Shown in pieces: positions 25,200 to 33,098 of a stretch of DNA of 64,000 nt. The position numbers and the translations under genes are program-made. Within the stretch, counting starts at the first letter, position 1, and each line of letters begins with the position of its first letter. The stretch lies in the NCBI RefSeq assembly GCF_035967765.1, contig NZ_JAYWIT010000001.1. One strand, given 5' to 3'. Below the pieces are notes generated by a model. The model saw only the letters and a list, made by a program, of their open reading frames with translations. It did no database searches and was not told where the DNA came from. Origin of the DNA: Conexibacter stalactiti. GTDB taxonomy: Bacteria; Actinomycetota; Thermoleophilia; Solirubrobacterales; Solirubrobacteraceae.

Positions 25200-25984
25200 G
25201 CGGCCCACCCCGGATCCTCGCGATGGGCGGGGGCGGCTTCACGATGGAGCCGGACAACCCCGCCCTCGACGACTACGTCGTGTCGCTGACGGACTCACGC
25301 GAGCCGCGCGTGCTGTTCCTGCCGACGGCCTCGGGCGATCCGACCGCGCAGATCACCTCCTTCTACGGCCGCTTCGGGCGCACCGCCTCGGCCACCCACC
25401 TGTCGCTGTTCCGCCGTCACGGCTCGGCGCGCACGCTCGCCGACATCGTGCTGGAGCAGGACGTGATCTACGTCGGCGGCGGCTCGATGCGCAACCTGCT
25501 GGCGATCTGGCAGGCGCACGAGCTCGACGCGCTGCTGCGCGAGGCGTGGAGACGCGGGATCGTGCTCGTCGGCCTCAGCGCCGGCGCGATGTGCTGGTTC
25601 CAGGGCGGCGTCACGCGCTCCGGCGGCCCGCCCGAGGTGATCAAGGGGATGGGCCTGCTGCCCGGCTCCTTCAGCGTCCACGCCGACGGCGAGCCGGAGC
25701 GGCTGCCGGTCTGGCTCTCAGCCGTCAGATCGGGCGAGCTGCCCGGTGGCTGGGCGGCCGACGACGGCGTCGCGCTGCTGTTCCACGGCACGAAGATGAC
25801 GAAGGTCGTCACGTCGCGGCCGGGCACCGCCGCCCTGAGGGTCGATGCGGTCGCCGGCCAGCTCGTGCGCCACCGGATCGAGCCGGAGCTGCTCGGCGTG
25901 ACCACGACGAGCCCGCTCAACGCGCCGGTCAGCGACGACATCCGCGAGCTGCGAGACCTGAAGTACGGCATGCGCCGGGGCTGA
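25196..25984 (+). CDS. Peptidase S51 (dipeptidase E-like), second copy (262 aa)
   Basis: Paralog of the preceding gene with the same order of motifs: MGGGGFTMEPDNPALDDYVVSL, VLFLPTASGDPTAQI, QDVIYVGGGSMRNLL, the serine elbow VGLSAGAMCWF and AADDGVALLF. It differs mainly in the middle (HADGEPERLPVWLSAV) and has a longer C-terminus. The ATG overlaps the TGA of the first copy. The arrangement indicates tandem duplication with subsequent divergence. Three strong hairpins follow the stop codon. Confidence 0.88.
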   Translation: MSGPPRILAMGGGGFTMEPDNPALDDYVVSLTDSREPRVLFLPTASGDPTAQITSFYGRFGRTASATHLSLFRRHGSARTLADIVLEQDVIYVGGGSMRNLLAIWQAHELDALLREAWRRGIVLVGLSAGAMCWFQGGVTRSGGPPEVIKGMGLLPGSFSVHADGEPERLPVWLSAVRSGELPGGWAADDGVALLFHGTKMTKVVTSRPGTAALRVDAVAGQLVRHRIEPELLGVTTTSPLNAPVSDDIRELRDLKYGMRRG

Positions 25985-26012
25985 CGCTCCGCGGCATTCA
26001 AGAGTGAGGCGA

Positions 26013-26050
26013 CGGCCCGGCGCGATCCGCACCACCAGCGCGCCGGGCCG
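26013..26050. terminator. First of three tandem hairpins
   Basis: A perfect 12-bp stem, CGGCCCGGCGCG at 26013-26024 paired with 26039-26050, loop 14 nt, between convergent genes. It has no T-tract, so it may act as a bidirectional GC hairpin rather than a classical terminator. Confidence 0.5.
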
Positions 26051-26062
26051 CCCACCTCGGGT

Positions 26063-26090
26063 GGTGCGGAGGGGGCACGCCCTCCGCACC
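26063..26090. terminator. Second hairpin, loop GGCACG
   Basis: A perfect 11-bp stem (GGTGCGGAGGG with 26080-26090) and the 6-nt loop GGCACG, in the same convergent intergenic region. Confidence 0.6.
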
Positions 26091-26095
26091 GGTCA

Positions 26096-26127
26096 CGTGA
26101 GCGACGGAGGCACGTCCGTCGCTCACG
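26096..26127. terminator. Third hairpin, loop GGCACG
   Basis: A perfect 13-bp stem (CGTGAGCGACGGA with 26115-26127) around the same loop GGCACG as the second hairpin. It lies 15 bp after the stop of the acyl-CoA dehydrogenase on the other strand. Confidence 0.6.
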
Positions 26128-26142
26128 CGCTTCTCGGCGGTC

Positions 26143-27360
26143 CTATCTGAGCTCTGCCGAGCTCTTGCCGAGCAGCTGTCGGGCGATGATCAGCAGCTGG
26201 ATCTGCTGAGTGCCCTCGAAGATGTCGAGGATCTTGCCGTCACGGGCCCACTTCTCCAGCAGCAGCTCCTCGCCGAAGCCGCGCGAGCCGCAGAGGCGCA
26301 CGCAGCGCAGCGCGACGTCGACGCAGGTCCGTCCCGCCTTCGCCTTCGCGTAGGAGGCGTGGAGCGAGTTCGGCTTGCTGTTGTCGGCCATCCAGGTCGC
26401 CTGCATCGTCAGCAGGCGCGCGGCCTCGAAGTCGGCCTCCATCGCGAGGTACTCGGCGGCGGCCGCCGACTGCGACTGAGCCGGCTTGTCGTAGTCGACC
26501 TCGACGCCGGCCTCGGCCAGCAGCTCCTGCGTCTGCTCCAGGCAGGCGCGCGTCAGCCCGACGGCCATCGCGGCGACGAGCGGCCGCGTGTTGTCGAACG
26601 TCTGCATGACGCCCGCGAAGCCTCTCTTGACGTCGACCTCGGGGCTGCCGAGCAGGTTCTCTCTCGGCACGCGGCAGTCGTCGAGGATGAACGCGGCCGT
26701 GTCGGAGGCGCGGATGCCGAGCTTGTGCTCGAGCCGGTCGAGCTTCATGCCCGGGTTCGAGCGCTCGACGACGAACGACTTGATCGCCGCGCGGCCGAGG
26801 CTGCGGTCGAGCGTCGCCCACACGACGACGAGGTCGGCACGCTCACCTGAGGTGACGTAGATCTTCTCGCCGTTGAGGATGTACTCGCCGGTTCTCTCGT
26901 CGTACTCGGCGGTCGTGCGGATCGCGGCGGAGTCCGAGCCGGCCTCCGGCTCGGTGATCGCCATCGCCGCCCACTTGCCGTCGAACCGCTTCAGCTGCTC
27001 GTCGTTGGCGACCGAGGCGATCGCCGAGTTGCCGAGCCCCTGGCGCGGCATCGACAGCAGCAGGCCGACGTCGCCCCAGCACAGCTCGACGATGCCGAGC
27101 GCGGTCGACATGTTCGAGCCGTTGCGGATCTCGTCGCTCTGCTCCTGCCGGCGGACGCCGCCGGCGCCGGCGCCGCCGCCCATGTCGGAGCCGTCGTTCA
27201 TGCCGTCGAGGAGAGCGGCGAGCATGTCGAGCTCTCTCGGGTAGGCGTGCTCCTCCTGGTCGTACTTGCGCGAGACCGGGCGGAAGATCTCCTCGGCGAC
27301 CTGATGGGCCTGGCCGACGAGCGGGAGGAACTTCTTCGGGACTTCCAGATTCATTGGCAT
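26143..27360 (-). CDS. Acyl-CoA dehydrogenase (405 aa)
   Basis: An FAD-dependent enzyme introducing the alpha,beta double bond in an acyl-CoA. Motifs: AMAITEPEAGSDSAAI (FAD/substrate signature), GEKIYVTSGERADLVVVWATLD, KLGIRASDTAAFILDDCRVPRENLLG, and the C-terminal DIFEGTQQIQLLIIARQLLG, which carries the catalytic glutamate position of this subgroup. A Gly/Ala-rich insertion (SDMGGGAGAGG) near residue 60 is unusual. It is the last gene of a six-gene operon and follows a second dehydrogenase, with which it may form a heteromer as in actinobacterial steroid/lipid FadE pairs. AGGAGA precedes the ATG. Confidence 0.92.
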   Translation of the reverse strand: MPMNLEVPKKFLPLVGQAHQVAEEIFRPVSRKYDQEEHAYPRELDMLAALLDGMNDGSDMGGGAGAGGVRRQEQSDEIRNGSNMSTALGIVELCWGDVGLLLSMPRQGLGNSAIASVANDEQLKRFDGKWAAMAITEPEAGSDSAAIRTTAEYDERTGEYILNGEKIYVTSGERADLVVVWATLDRSLGRAAIKSFVVERSNPGMKLDRLEHKLGIRASDTAAFILDDCRVPRENLLGSPEVDVKRGFAGVMQTFDNTRPLVAAMAVGLTRACLEQTQELLAEAGVEVDYDKPAQSQSAAAAEYLAMEADFEAARLLTMQATWMADNSKPNSLHASYAKAKAGRTCVDVALRCVRLCGSRGFGEELLLEKWARDGKILDIFEGTQQIQLLIIARQLLGKSSAELR

Positions 27361-27372
27361 CGGTCAGGTCTC

Positions 27373-28689
27373 CTAGACGAGCAGGGCGCCCTCGACGACG
27401 CCGACGGCACGCAGGTCGCGGTACCAGCGCTCGACCGGGTGCTCCTTGATGTAGCCGTGGCCGCCGAGCAGCTGAACGCCCTCGGAGCCGATCCAACTGC
27501 CCTTCTCGCCGCACAGGTGGCGGGCGAGCGCGGTCTCGCGCGAGAAGTCCTTCTCCGCGTCGGCGCGAGCGGCGGCACGCAGCGTCGTCAGCCGCATGCC
27601 CTCCAGCTCGATCGCGATGTTCGAGACGGCGAACGCGACCGACTGACGATGCGAGATCGGCTCGCCGAAGGCGACGCGCTCGTTGACGTACGGAATCACG
27701 TAGTCGAGCACCGCCTGGGCGGCGCCGACGGCCAGCGCGCACCAGCCGAGCCGCGCGCGGCGGACGGCCTCGGCGTAGACGGCCGGCGAGCCGTCACCGA
27801 GCAGCGCTCTGGCCGGCACGCGCACCTCTTCGAGCAGCACCTCGCCGAAGCCGGCGGCACGCGCGCCCATGCCGGGCGACGTCTTCGTCAGCACGCCCTC
27901 GGCCTTCGTCTCGACGAGGAAGAGGCCCGGGCCGTGGCCGGCGATTCTCGCCGCCACCAGCAGCAGCTCGGCGTCGGCCGCGCGCGGCACGAACGCCTTC
28001 ACGCCGGAGAGGACGTAGTCGGCGCCGTCGATCCGCGCCGTCGTCTTCAGCTCGAACGGGTCGAACAGCGGGCTCGGCTCGTGCAGCGCAAAGGCCGCGA
28101 CGGCGGCGTCGTCGGCGACGAGCGCGGGCAGGTAGGTGCCCTGCTGCTCAGCGTCGCCCCACAGCGACAGCGCGGTCGCGACGCCGGCCGGCGCGAGCGC
28201 GGCGACGGCGAGGCCGAGGTCGCCGTGCGCGAGCGCCTCGGCGGCGAGGACGGTCGTGACGGCCGAGCGCTCGCTGACGGCGCCGCCCAGCTCCTCCGGC
28301 ACGCCGAGCATCGTCAGGCCGAGCTCGGAAGCCTCGGCGAGCAGCTCCTTCGGCGCCGCCGCGGCCTCGTCGGCCTTGAGCGCGTTCGGACGCAGTCTCT
28401 CGGCGCCGAAGTCGCGGAAGGCCTCCATCAGCATCTGCTGCTCGTCGGTCGGCGTCAGGTCGAAGACGCCCGAGCCCGACGGCTTGAGGCGGGCCGGCTT
28501 CTTGCCGTTGCCCTGCACCTGCTTGAAGGTGCGGTTGGCGGCGCCGACGGCGCGGAAGCCGTCGCGCGTCGCGCGGTAGACGACGCCCTCGGCCTGCTTG
28601 CGGATGCCGAGTCTGTCGACGAGGTCCGAGCCGGCGAAGCGGCCGAGGGCACGGAGCCCGAGGCCCATGCTGCGATCAGCCACACTCAT
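27373..28689 (-). CDS. Acyl-CoA dehydrogenase, N-terminally extended (438 aa)
   Basis: Second dehydrogenase of the operon. A 70-residue basic N-terminal extension (ADRSMGLGLRALGRFAGSDLVDRL, later KKPARLKPSGSG) precedes the usual fold beginning FDLTPTDEQQMLMEAFRDF. The middle domain (VAAFALHEPSPLFDP, VLSGVKAFVPRAADAELLLVAAR) and C-terminal SWIGSEGVQLLGGHGYIKEHPVERWYRDLRAVGVVEG are clear, but the usual catalytic Glu position after the RD motif reads VVEG. Start ATG 28689 overlaps the stop of the MaoC gene (ATGA). It is probably the partner of the following dehydrogenase. Substrate chain type unknown. Confidence 0.88.
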   Translation of the reverse strand: MSVADRSMGLGLRALGRFAGSDLVDRLGIRKQAEGVVYRATRDGFRAVGAANRTFKQVQGNGKKPARLKPSGSGVFDLTPTDEQQMLMEAFRDFGAERLRPNALKADEAAAAPKELLAEASELGLTMLGVPEELGGAVSERSAVTTVLAAEALAHGDLGLAVAALAPAGVATALSLWGDAEQQGTYLPALVADDAAVAAFALHEPSPLFDPFELKTTARIDGADYVLSGVKAFVPRAADAELLLVAARIAGHGPGLFLVETKAEGVLTKTSPGMGARAAGFGEVLLEEVRVPARALLGDGSPAVYAEAVRRARLGWCALAVGAAQAVLDYVIPYVNERVAFGEPISHRQSVAFAVSNIAIELEGMRLTTLRAAARADAEKDFSRETALARHLCGEKGSWIGSEGVQLLGGHGYIKEHPVERWYRDLRAVGVVEGALLV

Positions 28690-29579
28690 GCGGCGGTCAC
28701 CGTTCCTTCCAGATGGATCTTCGTGTCGTCTTTGCGATTGCGGACGGCGAAGCGGCCGTCCTCTGCTGCGAACGCGACCTTGCCCGGGAGCAGGATCGGC
28801 CGCTTGAAGGTCACGTCGACGGTGTACGCGTCCGGCAGCGTCGACTCCAGCGCCGCGAGGCAGCGCGCCTTCGTCCACATGCCGTGCGCGATCGCGCGCG
28901 GGAAGCCGAGCAGCTTCGCGCTGTACGCGTGCATGTGGATCGGGTTGCGGTCGCCCGAGACGGCGCCGTAGCGACGGCCGAGGTCCTCGCCGAGCTTCCA
29001 CAGCGCGACGAAGGGCAGCTCGGACGGCGCCGGGCCGCCCTGAGGCTTCGGGCGCTCCGCGTCCTTGGAGCCCTTGCCACGCCGCAGCATCGTCGAGGCG
29101 TCCTGCCACACCAGCTCGTCGCCGACGCGCGCCTCGGAGACGATCGTGAAGGTCTTGCCCTTCGCGTGCGGCTGGACCGGCATCGTGTGGACGCGCAGGT
29201 CGTAGGTCTCGTCGGCGCGCAGCGGGCGGAACTGCGTGATGCGGTTGCGCAGGTGGACGAGGCCGACGGCGCCGAACGGGAACGCGCCGTCGGTCATCAG
29301 CGCCATGTGCAGCGGGAACGCCTGCACGTGGACGAAGGTTGACGGCAGCTCGTCGCGCAGCGTGAAGCCGCAGACGCGATCGTAGGAGGCGAGCTGGTCG
29401 CGATCGGTGCGGACGCCGTCGAGCGTCAGCGTGGTTCTGGGGAGCTTTCCCCCGGCGCCGGCGACGAACGGCAGCATCGAGGCGCCCGGGATCAGCGGCA
29501 GCGCAGCCTTCGCGTAGAGGCCGAGCGTGCCGGGCGGCCCGCTCAGTCTCCGTACGGTGCTGTTGGGAGCAGCAGCCAT
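28686..29579 (-). CDS. MaoC-type (R)-enoyl-CoA hydratase, HtdX-like double hotdog (297 aa)
   Basis: The C-terminal half holds the hydratase-2 motif with the catalytic Asp and His: YGAVSGDRNPIHMHAYSAKLLGFPRAIAHGMW. The N-terminal half is a second, degenerate hotdog (FVHVQAFPLHMALMTDGAFPFGAVGLVHLRN). This matches mycobacterial HtdX (Rv0241c as I recall), which sits with fabG4, fadA2 and fadE5, the same partners as here. It hydrates trans-2-enoyl-CoA to 3-hydroxyacyl-CoA. It lies 4 bp after the FabG4-like gene and overlaps the next dehydrogenase gene by ATGA. Confidence 0.9.
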   Translation of the reverse strand: MAAAPNSTVRRLSGPPGTLGLYAKAALPLIPGASMLPFVAGAGGKLPRTTLTLDGVRTDRDQLASYDRVCGFTLRDELPSTFVHVQAFPLHMALMTDGAFPFGAVGLVHLRNRITQFRPLRADETYDLRVHTMPVQPHAKGKTFTIVSEARVGDELVWQDASTMLRRGKGSKDAERPKPQGGPAPSELPFVALWKLGEDLGRRYGAVSGDRNPIHMHAYSAKLLGFPRAIAHGMWTKARCLAALESTLPDAYTVDVTFKRPILLPGKVAFAAEDGRFAVRNRKDDTKIHLEGTVTAA

Positions 29580-29583
29580 CGGG

Positions 29584-31002
29584 TCAGGCTCCCAGCAGGC
29601 TCTGGCCGCAGACGCGCACGGTGTTGCCGGTGACGCCGGTCGAGGCGGGGCTGGCGAAGTAGGCGATCGCCTCGGCGACGTCGACCGGCAGCCCGCCCTG
29701 CGAGAGCGAGTTCATGCGGCGACCGGCCTCGCGCGTGGCGAACGGGATCTTCGCCGTCATCTGCGTCTCGATGAAGCCCGGGGCGACGGCGTTGATCGTC
29801 GCGCTCTGTCTCGCCAGCAGCGGCGCGTAGGCGTCGACGACGCCGATCACGCCGGCCTTCGAGGTGGCGTAGTTGGTCTGGCCGAAGTTGCCGGCGATGC
29901 CCGCTATCGAGGAGACGCAGACGATTCGCCCGTTCTCGTTCAGGACCGCTCTTCTTCTGCCCGCGATCAGCGCGTCGGTGATCCGCTGCAGCGCGCCGAG
30001 GTTGACCTGGATGACGCTGTTCCAGCGCGCCTCGTCCATCCGCCCGAGCGTCTTGTCGCGCGTGATGCCGGCGTTGTGGACGACGACGTCGACGCCGCCG
30101 TGCTCCTTCTTCAGGTACGCGGCGATCGTTCTCGGCGCGTCCTCGGCGGTGATGTCGGCCGTCAGCGCGGAGCCGCCGATCGCGCCGGTGACGGCCTTCA
30201 GGTCACCCTCCAGCGCCGGCACGTCGAGGCCGACGACGTGGGCGCCGTCGCGCGCGAGCGTCGCCGCGATCGCGGCGCCGATGCCGCGCGAGGCGCCGGT
30301 CACGAGCGCGACCTTGCCGGCCAGCGGCTGGCTCCAGTCGAGCTGCGGCACCGCGCCGGCGGCGCTGACGCGGATCACCTGGCCGTCGACGTAGGCGGAC
30401 TTCGACGACAGCAGGAAGCGCAGCGTCGAGGCGAGCTGGTCCTCGGCGCCGGGGGCGACGTAGACGAGCTGGCCGGTCGCGCCGGCCTTCAGCTCCTTCG
30501 CGGCGGCGCGCGTGAAGCCCTCCAGCGCGCGCTGGGCGATCTGCTCGCTCGGCGTGCTCGCCGCCTCCGGCGTCGTGCCGAGCACGACGAGACGGCCGCA
30601 GCGCTTGACGCGGCGGATCGTCGGCCCGAAGAAGAGGTGCAGCTGCTCCAGCTGGGCCGGCTCCGTGATGCCGGTCGCGTCGAAGACGATCGCGCCGTAC
30701 TTCTGCGTCGCGGCGGCCGCGGGGGTCCACGGGCCGGCGTCGAGGCCGGCCTCGGCGGCGGCGGCGCGGAGGTCCTCGCGCAGCGGCGTCGAGGCCTCCG
30801 CGCCGATCTCGGCGACGAGCTTCGCCAACGCGCCGGCGAGCCGTCCGCCAGGCGCGCCGCCGAGCAGCACGCGGCCGTCGACGACCGCGTCGCCGGGGCT
30901 GAAGCGCTTCAGCGGGACCGGGGCGGGAAGGCCGACCTGCTTCTGGACGAGCTTCCCGATCGGCGTGTTGATCAGTTCGGTGTAACGGTCGGCTTGTGCC
31001 AT
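29584..31002 (-). CDS. High-molecular-weight 3-oxoacyl reductase, FabG4-like (472 aa)
   Basis: Two-domain reductase. The C-terminal SDR domain has VALVTGASRGIGAAIAATLA, the HNAG motif (VVHNAGITRD) and the catalytic Ser-Tyr-Lys set in VCVSSIAGIAGNFGQTNYATSKAGV. The N-terminal 200 residues (flavodoxin-like, with KRFSPGDAVVDGRVLLGGAPGG and YGAIVFDATGITEPAQL) are the extension that distinguishes FabG4 of mycobacteria from ordinary 250-residue FabG. It reduces or oxidises 3-oxoacyl-CoA at the third step. ATG 31002 follows the thiolase TAG by 2 nt; the open frame runs far upstream only by chance. Confidence 0.92.
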   Translation of the reverse strand: MAQADRYTELINTPIGKLVQKQVGLPAPVPLKRFSPGDAVVDGRVLLGGAPGGRLAGALAKLVAEIGAEASTPLREDLRAAAAEAGLDAGPWTPAAAATQKYGAIVFDATGITEPAQLEQLHLFFGPTIRRVKRCGRLVVLGTTPEAASTPSEQIAQRALEGFTRAAAKELKAGATGQLVYVAPGAEDQLASTLRFLLSSKSAYVDGQVIRVSAAGAVPQLDWSQPLAGKVALVTGASRGIGAAIAATLARDGAHVVGLDVPALEGDLKAVTGAIGGSALTADITAEDAPRTIAAYLKKEHGGVDVVVHNAGITRDKTLGRMDEARWNSVIQVNLGALQRITDALIAGRRRAVLNENGRIVCVSSIAGIAGNFGQTNYATSKAGVIGVVDAYAPLLARQSATINAVAPGFIETQMTAKIPFATREAGRRMNSLSQGGLPVDVAEAIAYFASPASTGVTGNTVRVCGQSLLGA

Positions 31003-31004
31003 GT

Positions 31005-32282
31005 CTATGCCTCCAAGATCGCGACGACGCCCTGGCCGCCGGCTGCGCAGATGCTGATCAGGCCACGGCCGCCGCCGCGCTCGTGGAGCGCCTTCGCGAG
31101 GCTGGCGACGATCCGCCCGCCGGTCGCGGCGAACGGGTGGCCGGCAGCGAGCGAGCTGCCGTTGACGTTGAGCTTGTCGCGGTCGATCGAGCCGAGCGGG
31201 CCGTCGAGGCCGAGCCGCGTGCTGCAGAAGGCCGGGTCCTCCCATGCCTTCAGCGTCGAGAGGACCTGCGAGGCGAACGCCTCGTGGATCTCGTACAGGT
31301 CGAAGTCCTGCAGTCTGAGGCCGTTGCGGGCGAGCAGCCGCGGCACCGCGTAGGCCGGCGCCATCAGCAGGCCCTCGCGGCCGTTGACGTAGTCGACCGC
31401 CGCCGTCTCCGCGTCGACGAACCACGCCAGCGGCGTCAGGTTGCGGGCGGCCGCCCACTCCTCGCTGCCGAGCAGGACGGTCGCGGCGCCGTCGGAGAGG
31501 GGCGTGGAATTGCCCGCCGTCATCGTGCCGGACTTGCCGCCGAAGACGGGCTTCAGCTTCGCCAGCTTCTCGAGGCTCGTGTCGGGGCGCAGGTTCTGGT
31601 CGCGCTCGAGCCCGAGGTACGGGGAGACGAGATCGGCGTTGAAGCCGCGCTCGTAGGCGGCGGCGAGGTTCTGGTGGGAGCGGTAGGTCAGCTCGTCCTG
31701 CGCCTCGCGCGTGATCCCCCACTCGGCGCCGGTGCGCGCCTGGTGCTCGCCCATCGAGAGGCCGGTGCGCGGCTCCTCGTTGCGCGGCGGCGCCGGCGCG
31801 AGGTGCTGCGGGCGCAGCCGCAGGAACGGCTTCAGCTTGTCCTGCGTCGAGCGGCCGCGGTTGGCGTCGAGCAGGATCTGGCGCAGGTCCTCCCCGACGG
31901 CGATCGGCGCGTCGGAGGTCGTGTCGACGCCGCCGGCGACGCCGGCGTCGATCTGGCCGAGCGCGATCTTCGCGGCGACGAGGTTGATCGCCTGCAGGCC
32001 GGTGCCGCACGCCTGCTGGATGTCGTACGCCGGCGTCTCGGCCGCCAGGCGGCTGCCGAGGACCGACTCGCGCGTGAGGTTGAAGTCGCGGCTGTGCTTC
32101 AGCACGGCGCCGGCGACGACCTCGCCGAGCCGCTCGCCCTCCAGCCCGAAGCGGGCGACGAGCCCGTCGAGCGCGGCGGTGAACATGTCCTGGTTGGATG
32201 CCTTCGCGTACTTGCTGTTCGAGCGCGCGAACGGGATGCGGTTGCCGCCGATCACGGCAACTCTCCGGGGACCGGCGGTCAT
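31005..32282 (-). CDS. Acetyl-CoA acetyltransferase, FadA2/FadI-like (425 aa)
   Basis: A thiolase cleaving 3-oxoacyl-CoA. The acyl-carrying cysteine lies in DIQQACGTGLQAINLVA, the second Cys in ICAAGGQGVV, and the His in SSLAAGHPFAATGGRI. Its RIPFARSNSKYAKASNQDMF beginning is characteristic of the FadI/FadA2 group. Start ATG 32282 overlaps the TGA of the TetR gene (ATGA) and has AAGGAGC upstream. It is the first enzyme gene of the operon and supplies the final chain-shortening step for the other products. Confidence 0.93.
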   Translation of the reverse strand: MTAGPRRVAVIGGNRIPFARSNSKYAKASNQDMFTAALDGLVARFGLEGERLGEVVAGAVLKHSRDFNLTRESVLGSRLAAETPAYDIQQACGTGLQAINLVAAKIALGQIDAGVAGGVDTTSDAPIAVGEDLRQILLDANRGRSTQDKLKPFLRLRPQHLAPAPPRNEEPRTGLSMGEHQARTGAEWGITREAQDELTYRSHQNLAAAYERGFNADLVSPYLGLERDQNLRPDTSLEKLAKLKPVFGGKSGTMTAGNSTPLSDGAATVLLGSEEWAAARNLTPLAWFVDAETAAVDYVNGREGLLMAPAYAVPRLLARNGLRLQDFDLYEIHEAFASQVLSTLKAWEDPAFCSTRLGLDGPLGSIDRDKLNVNGSSLAAGHPFAATGGRIVASLAKALHERGGGRGLISICAAGGQGVVAILEA

Positions 32283-32977
32283 GGTGCTCCTTGGTGTCTG
32301 TTCGAGGGTGCGTCGGAAGCGGGTTCGGGACCGGGGAGGGCGCTGAGCGCGGCGCGCGCCTGCAGGCCGGGCTCGACGGTCGCGACGAGCAGCTCGGCGG
32401 CGTCGGCGGGCGGCATCGCGCCGGTCCGCAGCCACCAGCGCGCAAGCGCCTCGGAGGCGCCGAGCAGGGCGTTGGAGAGCGCCTCGACCTCGGTCGCCGC
32501 GCGCTCGCGGTTGTGCTCGGGGATCAGCGCCAGCTGCGTCTGCGCGACGAGCGCCAGCAGGCGGTCGCGGTAGACGGAGACCGAGCGCGTCAGCTCGCCG
32601 CCGGCCGGCAGCGTCTCGTCGAAGAGGACGCGCCAGGCGTCGCGGTCGCCGTCGACGAAGGCGAAGAAGGCCTTGAGGCCCTCGCGCAGCGCCTCGGCGG
32701 GGCTTGACGCGCTCGCGACGGCGGCGCCGACGGCGCTCAGCATCGCCTCGCCGGAGCGCTCCATGCAGGCGAGGTAGAGCCGCTCCTTGTTGCCGAAGTA
32801 GGCGTACAGCAGCGGCTTCGTGACGCCCGCGGCGGCGGCGACCTCGTCCATCGTGACGGCGCCGTAGCCGTGCTCGGCGAAGGCGGCGTGGGCGATGTCG
32901 AGGACCTGCTGCTCACGCTCGGCGCGCGGCAGTCGGGAGCGCGTGGTTGCCGTGGTCGACTGGACCATGGCGTTCAT
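32279..32977 (-). CDS. TetR-family regulator of the beta-oxidation operon (232 aa)
   Basis: The N-terminal helix-turn-helix is VLDIAHAAFAEHGYGAVTMDEVAAAAGVTKPLLYAYFGNKERLYLA. The C-terminal part is an all-helical effector domain. It is the first gene of the operon and translationally coupled to the thiolase, so it is almost certainly its autoregulated repressor; an acyl-CoA effector would be expected. The start may be ATG 32977 or 32968. Immediately upstream is an AT-rich palindromic region, very different from the surrounding sequence, that suits an operator. Confidence 0.9.
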   Translation of the reverse strand: MNAMVQSTTATTRSRLPRAEREQQVLDIAHAAFAEHGYGAVTMDEVAAAAGVTKPLLYAYFGNKERLYLACMERSGEAMLSAVGAAVASASSPAEALREGLKAFFAFVDGDRDAWRVLFDETLPAGGELTRSVSVYRDRLLALVAQTQLALIPEHNRERAATEVEALSNALLGASEALARWWLRTGAMPPADAAELLVATVEPGLQARAALSALPGPEPASDAPSNRHQGAP

Positions 32978-32978
32978 A

Positions 32979-33011
32979 TTACCCAGGTATAAATTTATAT
33001 GCCAGTAGCAA
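32979..33011 (-). promoter_or_regulatory. AT-rich promoter/operator of the beta-oxidation operon
   Basis: The perfect palindrome TATAAATTTATA (32988-32999) overlaps TACC-CA-GGTA (32980-32989). A TTGCTA hexamer on the minus strand (33011-33006) may be a -35 element. The two adjacent repeats immediately before the TetR start fit autorepression. Confidence 0.6.
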
Positions 33012-33054
33012 GTGGGTGGAAGGTTCGGCCGGGTCCAAGGGCGGACCGCGCGAG

Positions 33055-33096
33055 GAGTGCGGATCTGTGCGTCGCATGGGTGCACAGATCCGCGGT
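33055..33096. repeat. Palindromic 42-nt repeat, copy 1
   Basis: The arms GCGGATCTGTGC (33059-33070) and 33082-33093 form a perfect 12-bp stem. The same element, 33 of 42 positions identical with the differences almost confined to the loop, recurs at 42218-42259. Here it lies just after the stop of the MFS gene and may also terminate its transcription. Confidence 0.65.
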
Positions 33097-33098
33097 GC

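Noticed and set aside
29584..32445. FabG4-like reductase extended to 953 residues
   Set aside because: The extra part overlaps the thiolase gene in another frame; the real start is ATG 31002 directly after the thiolase stop.
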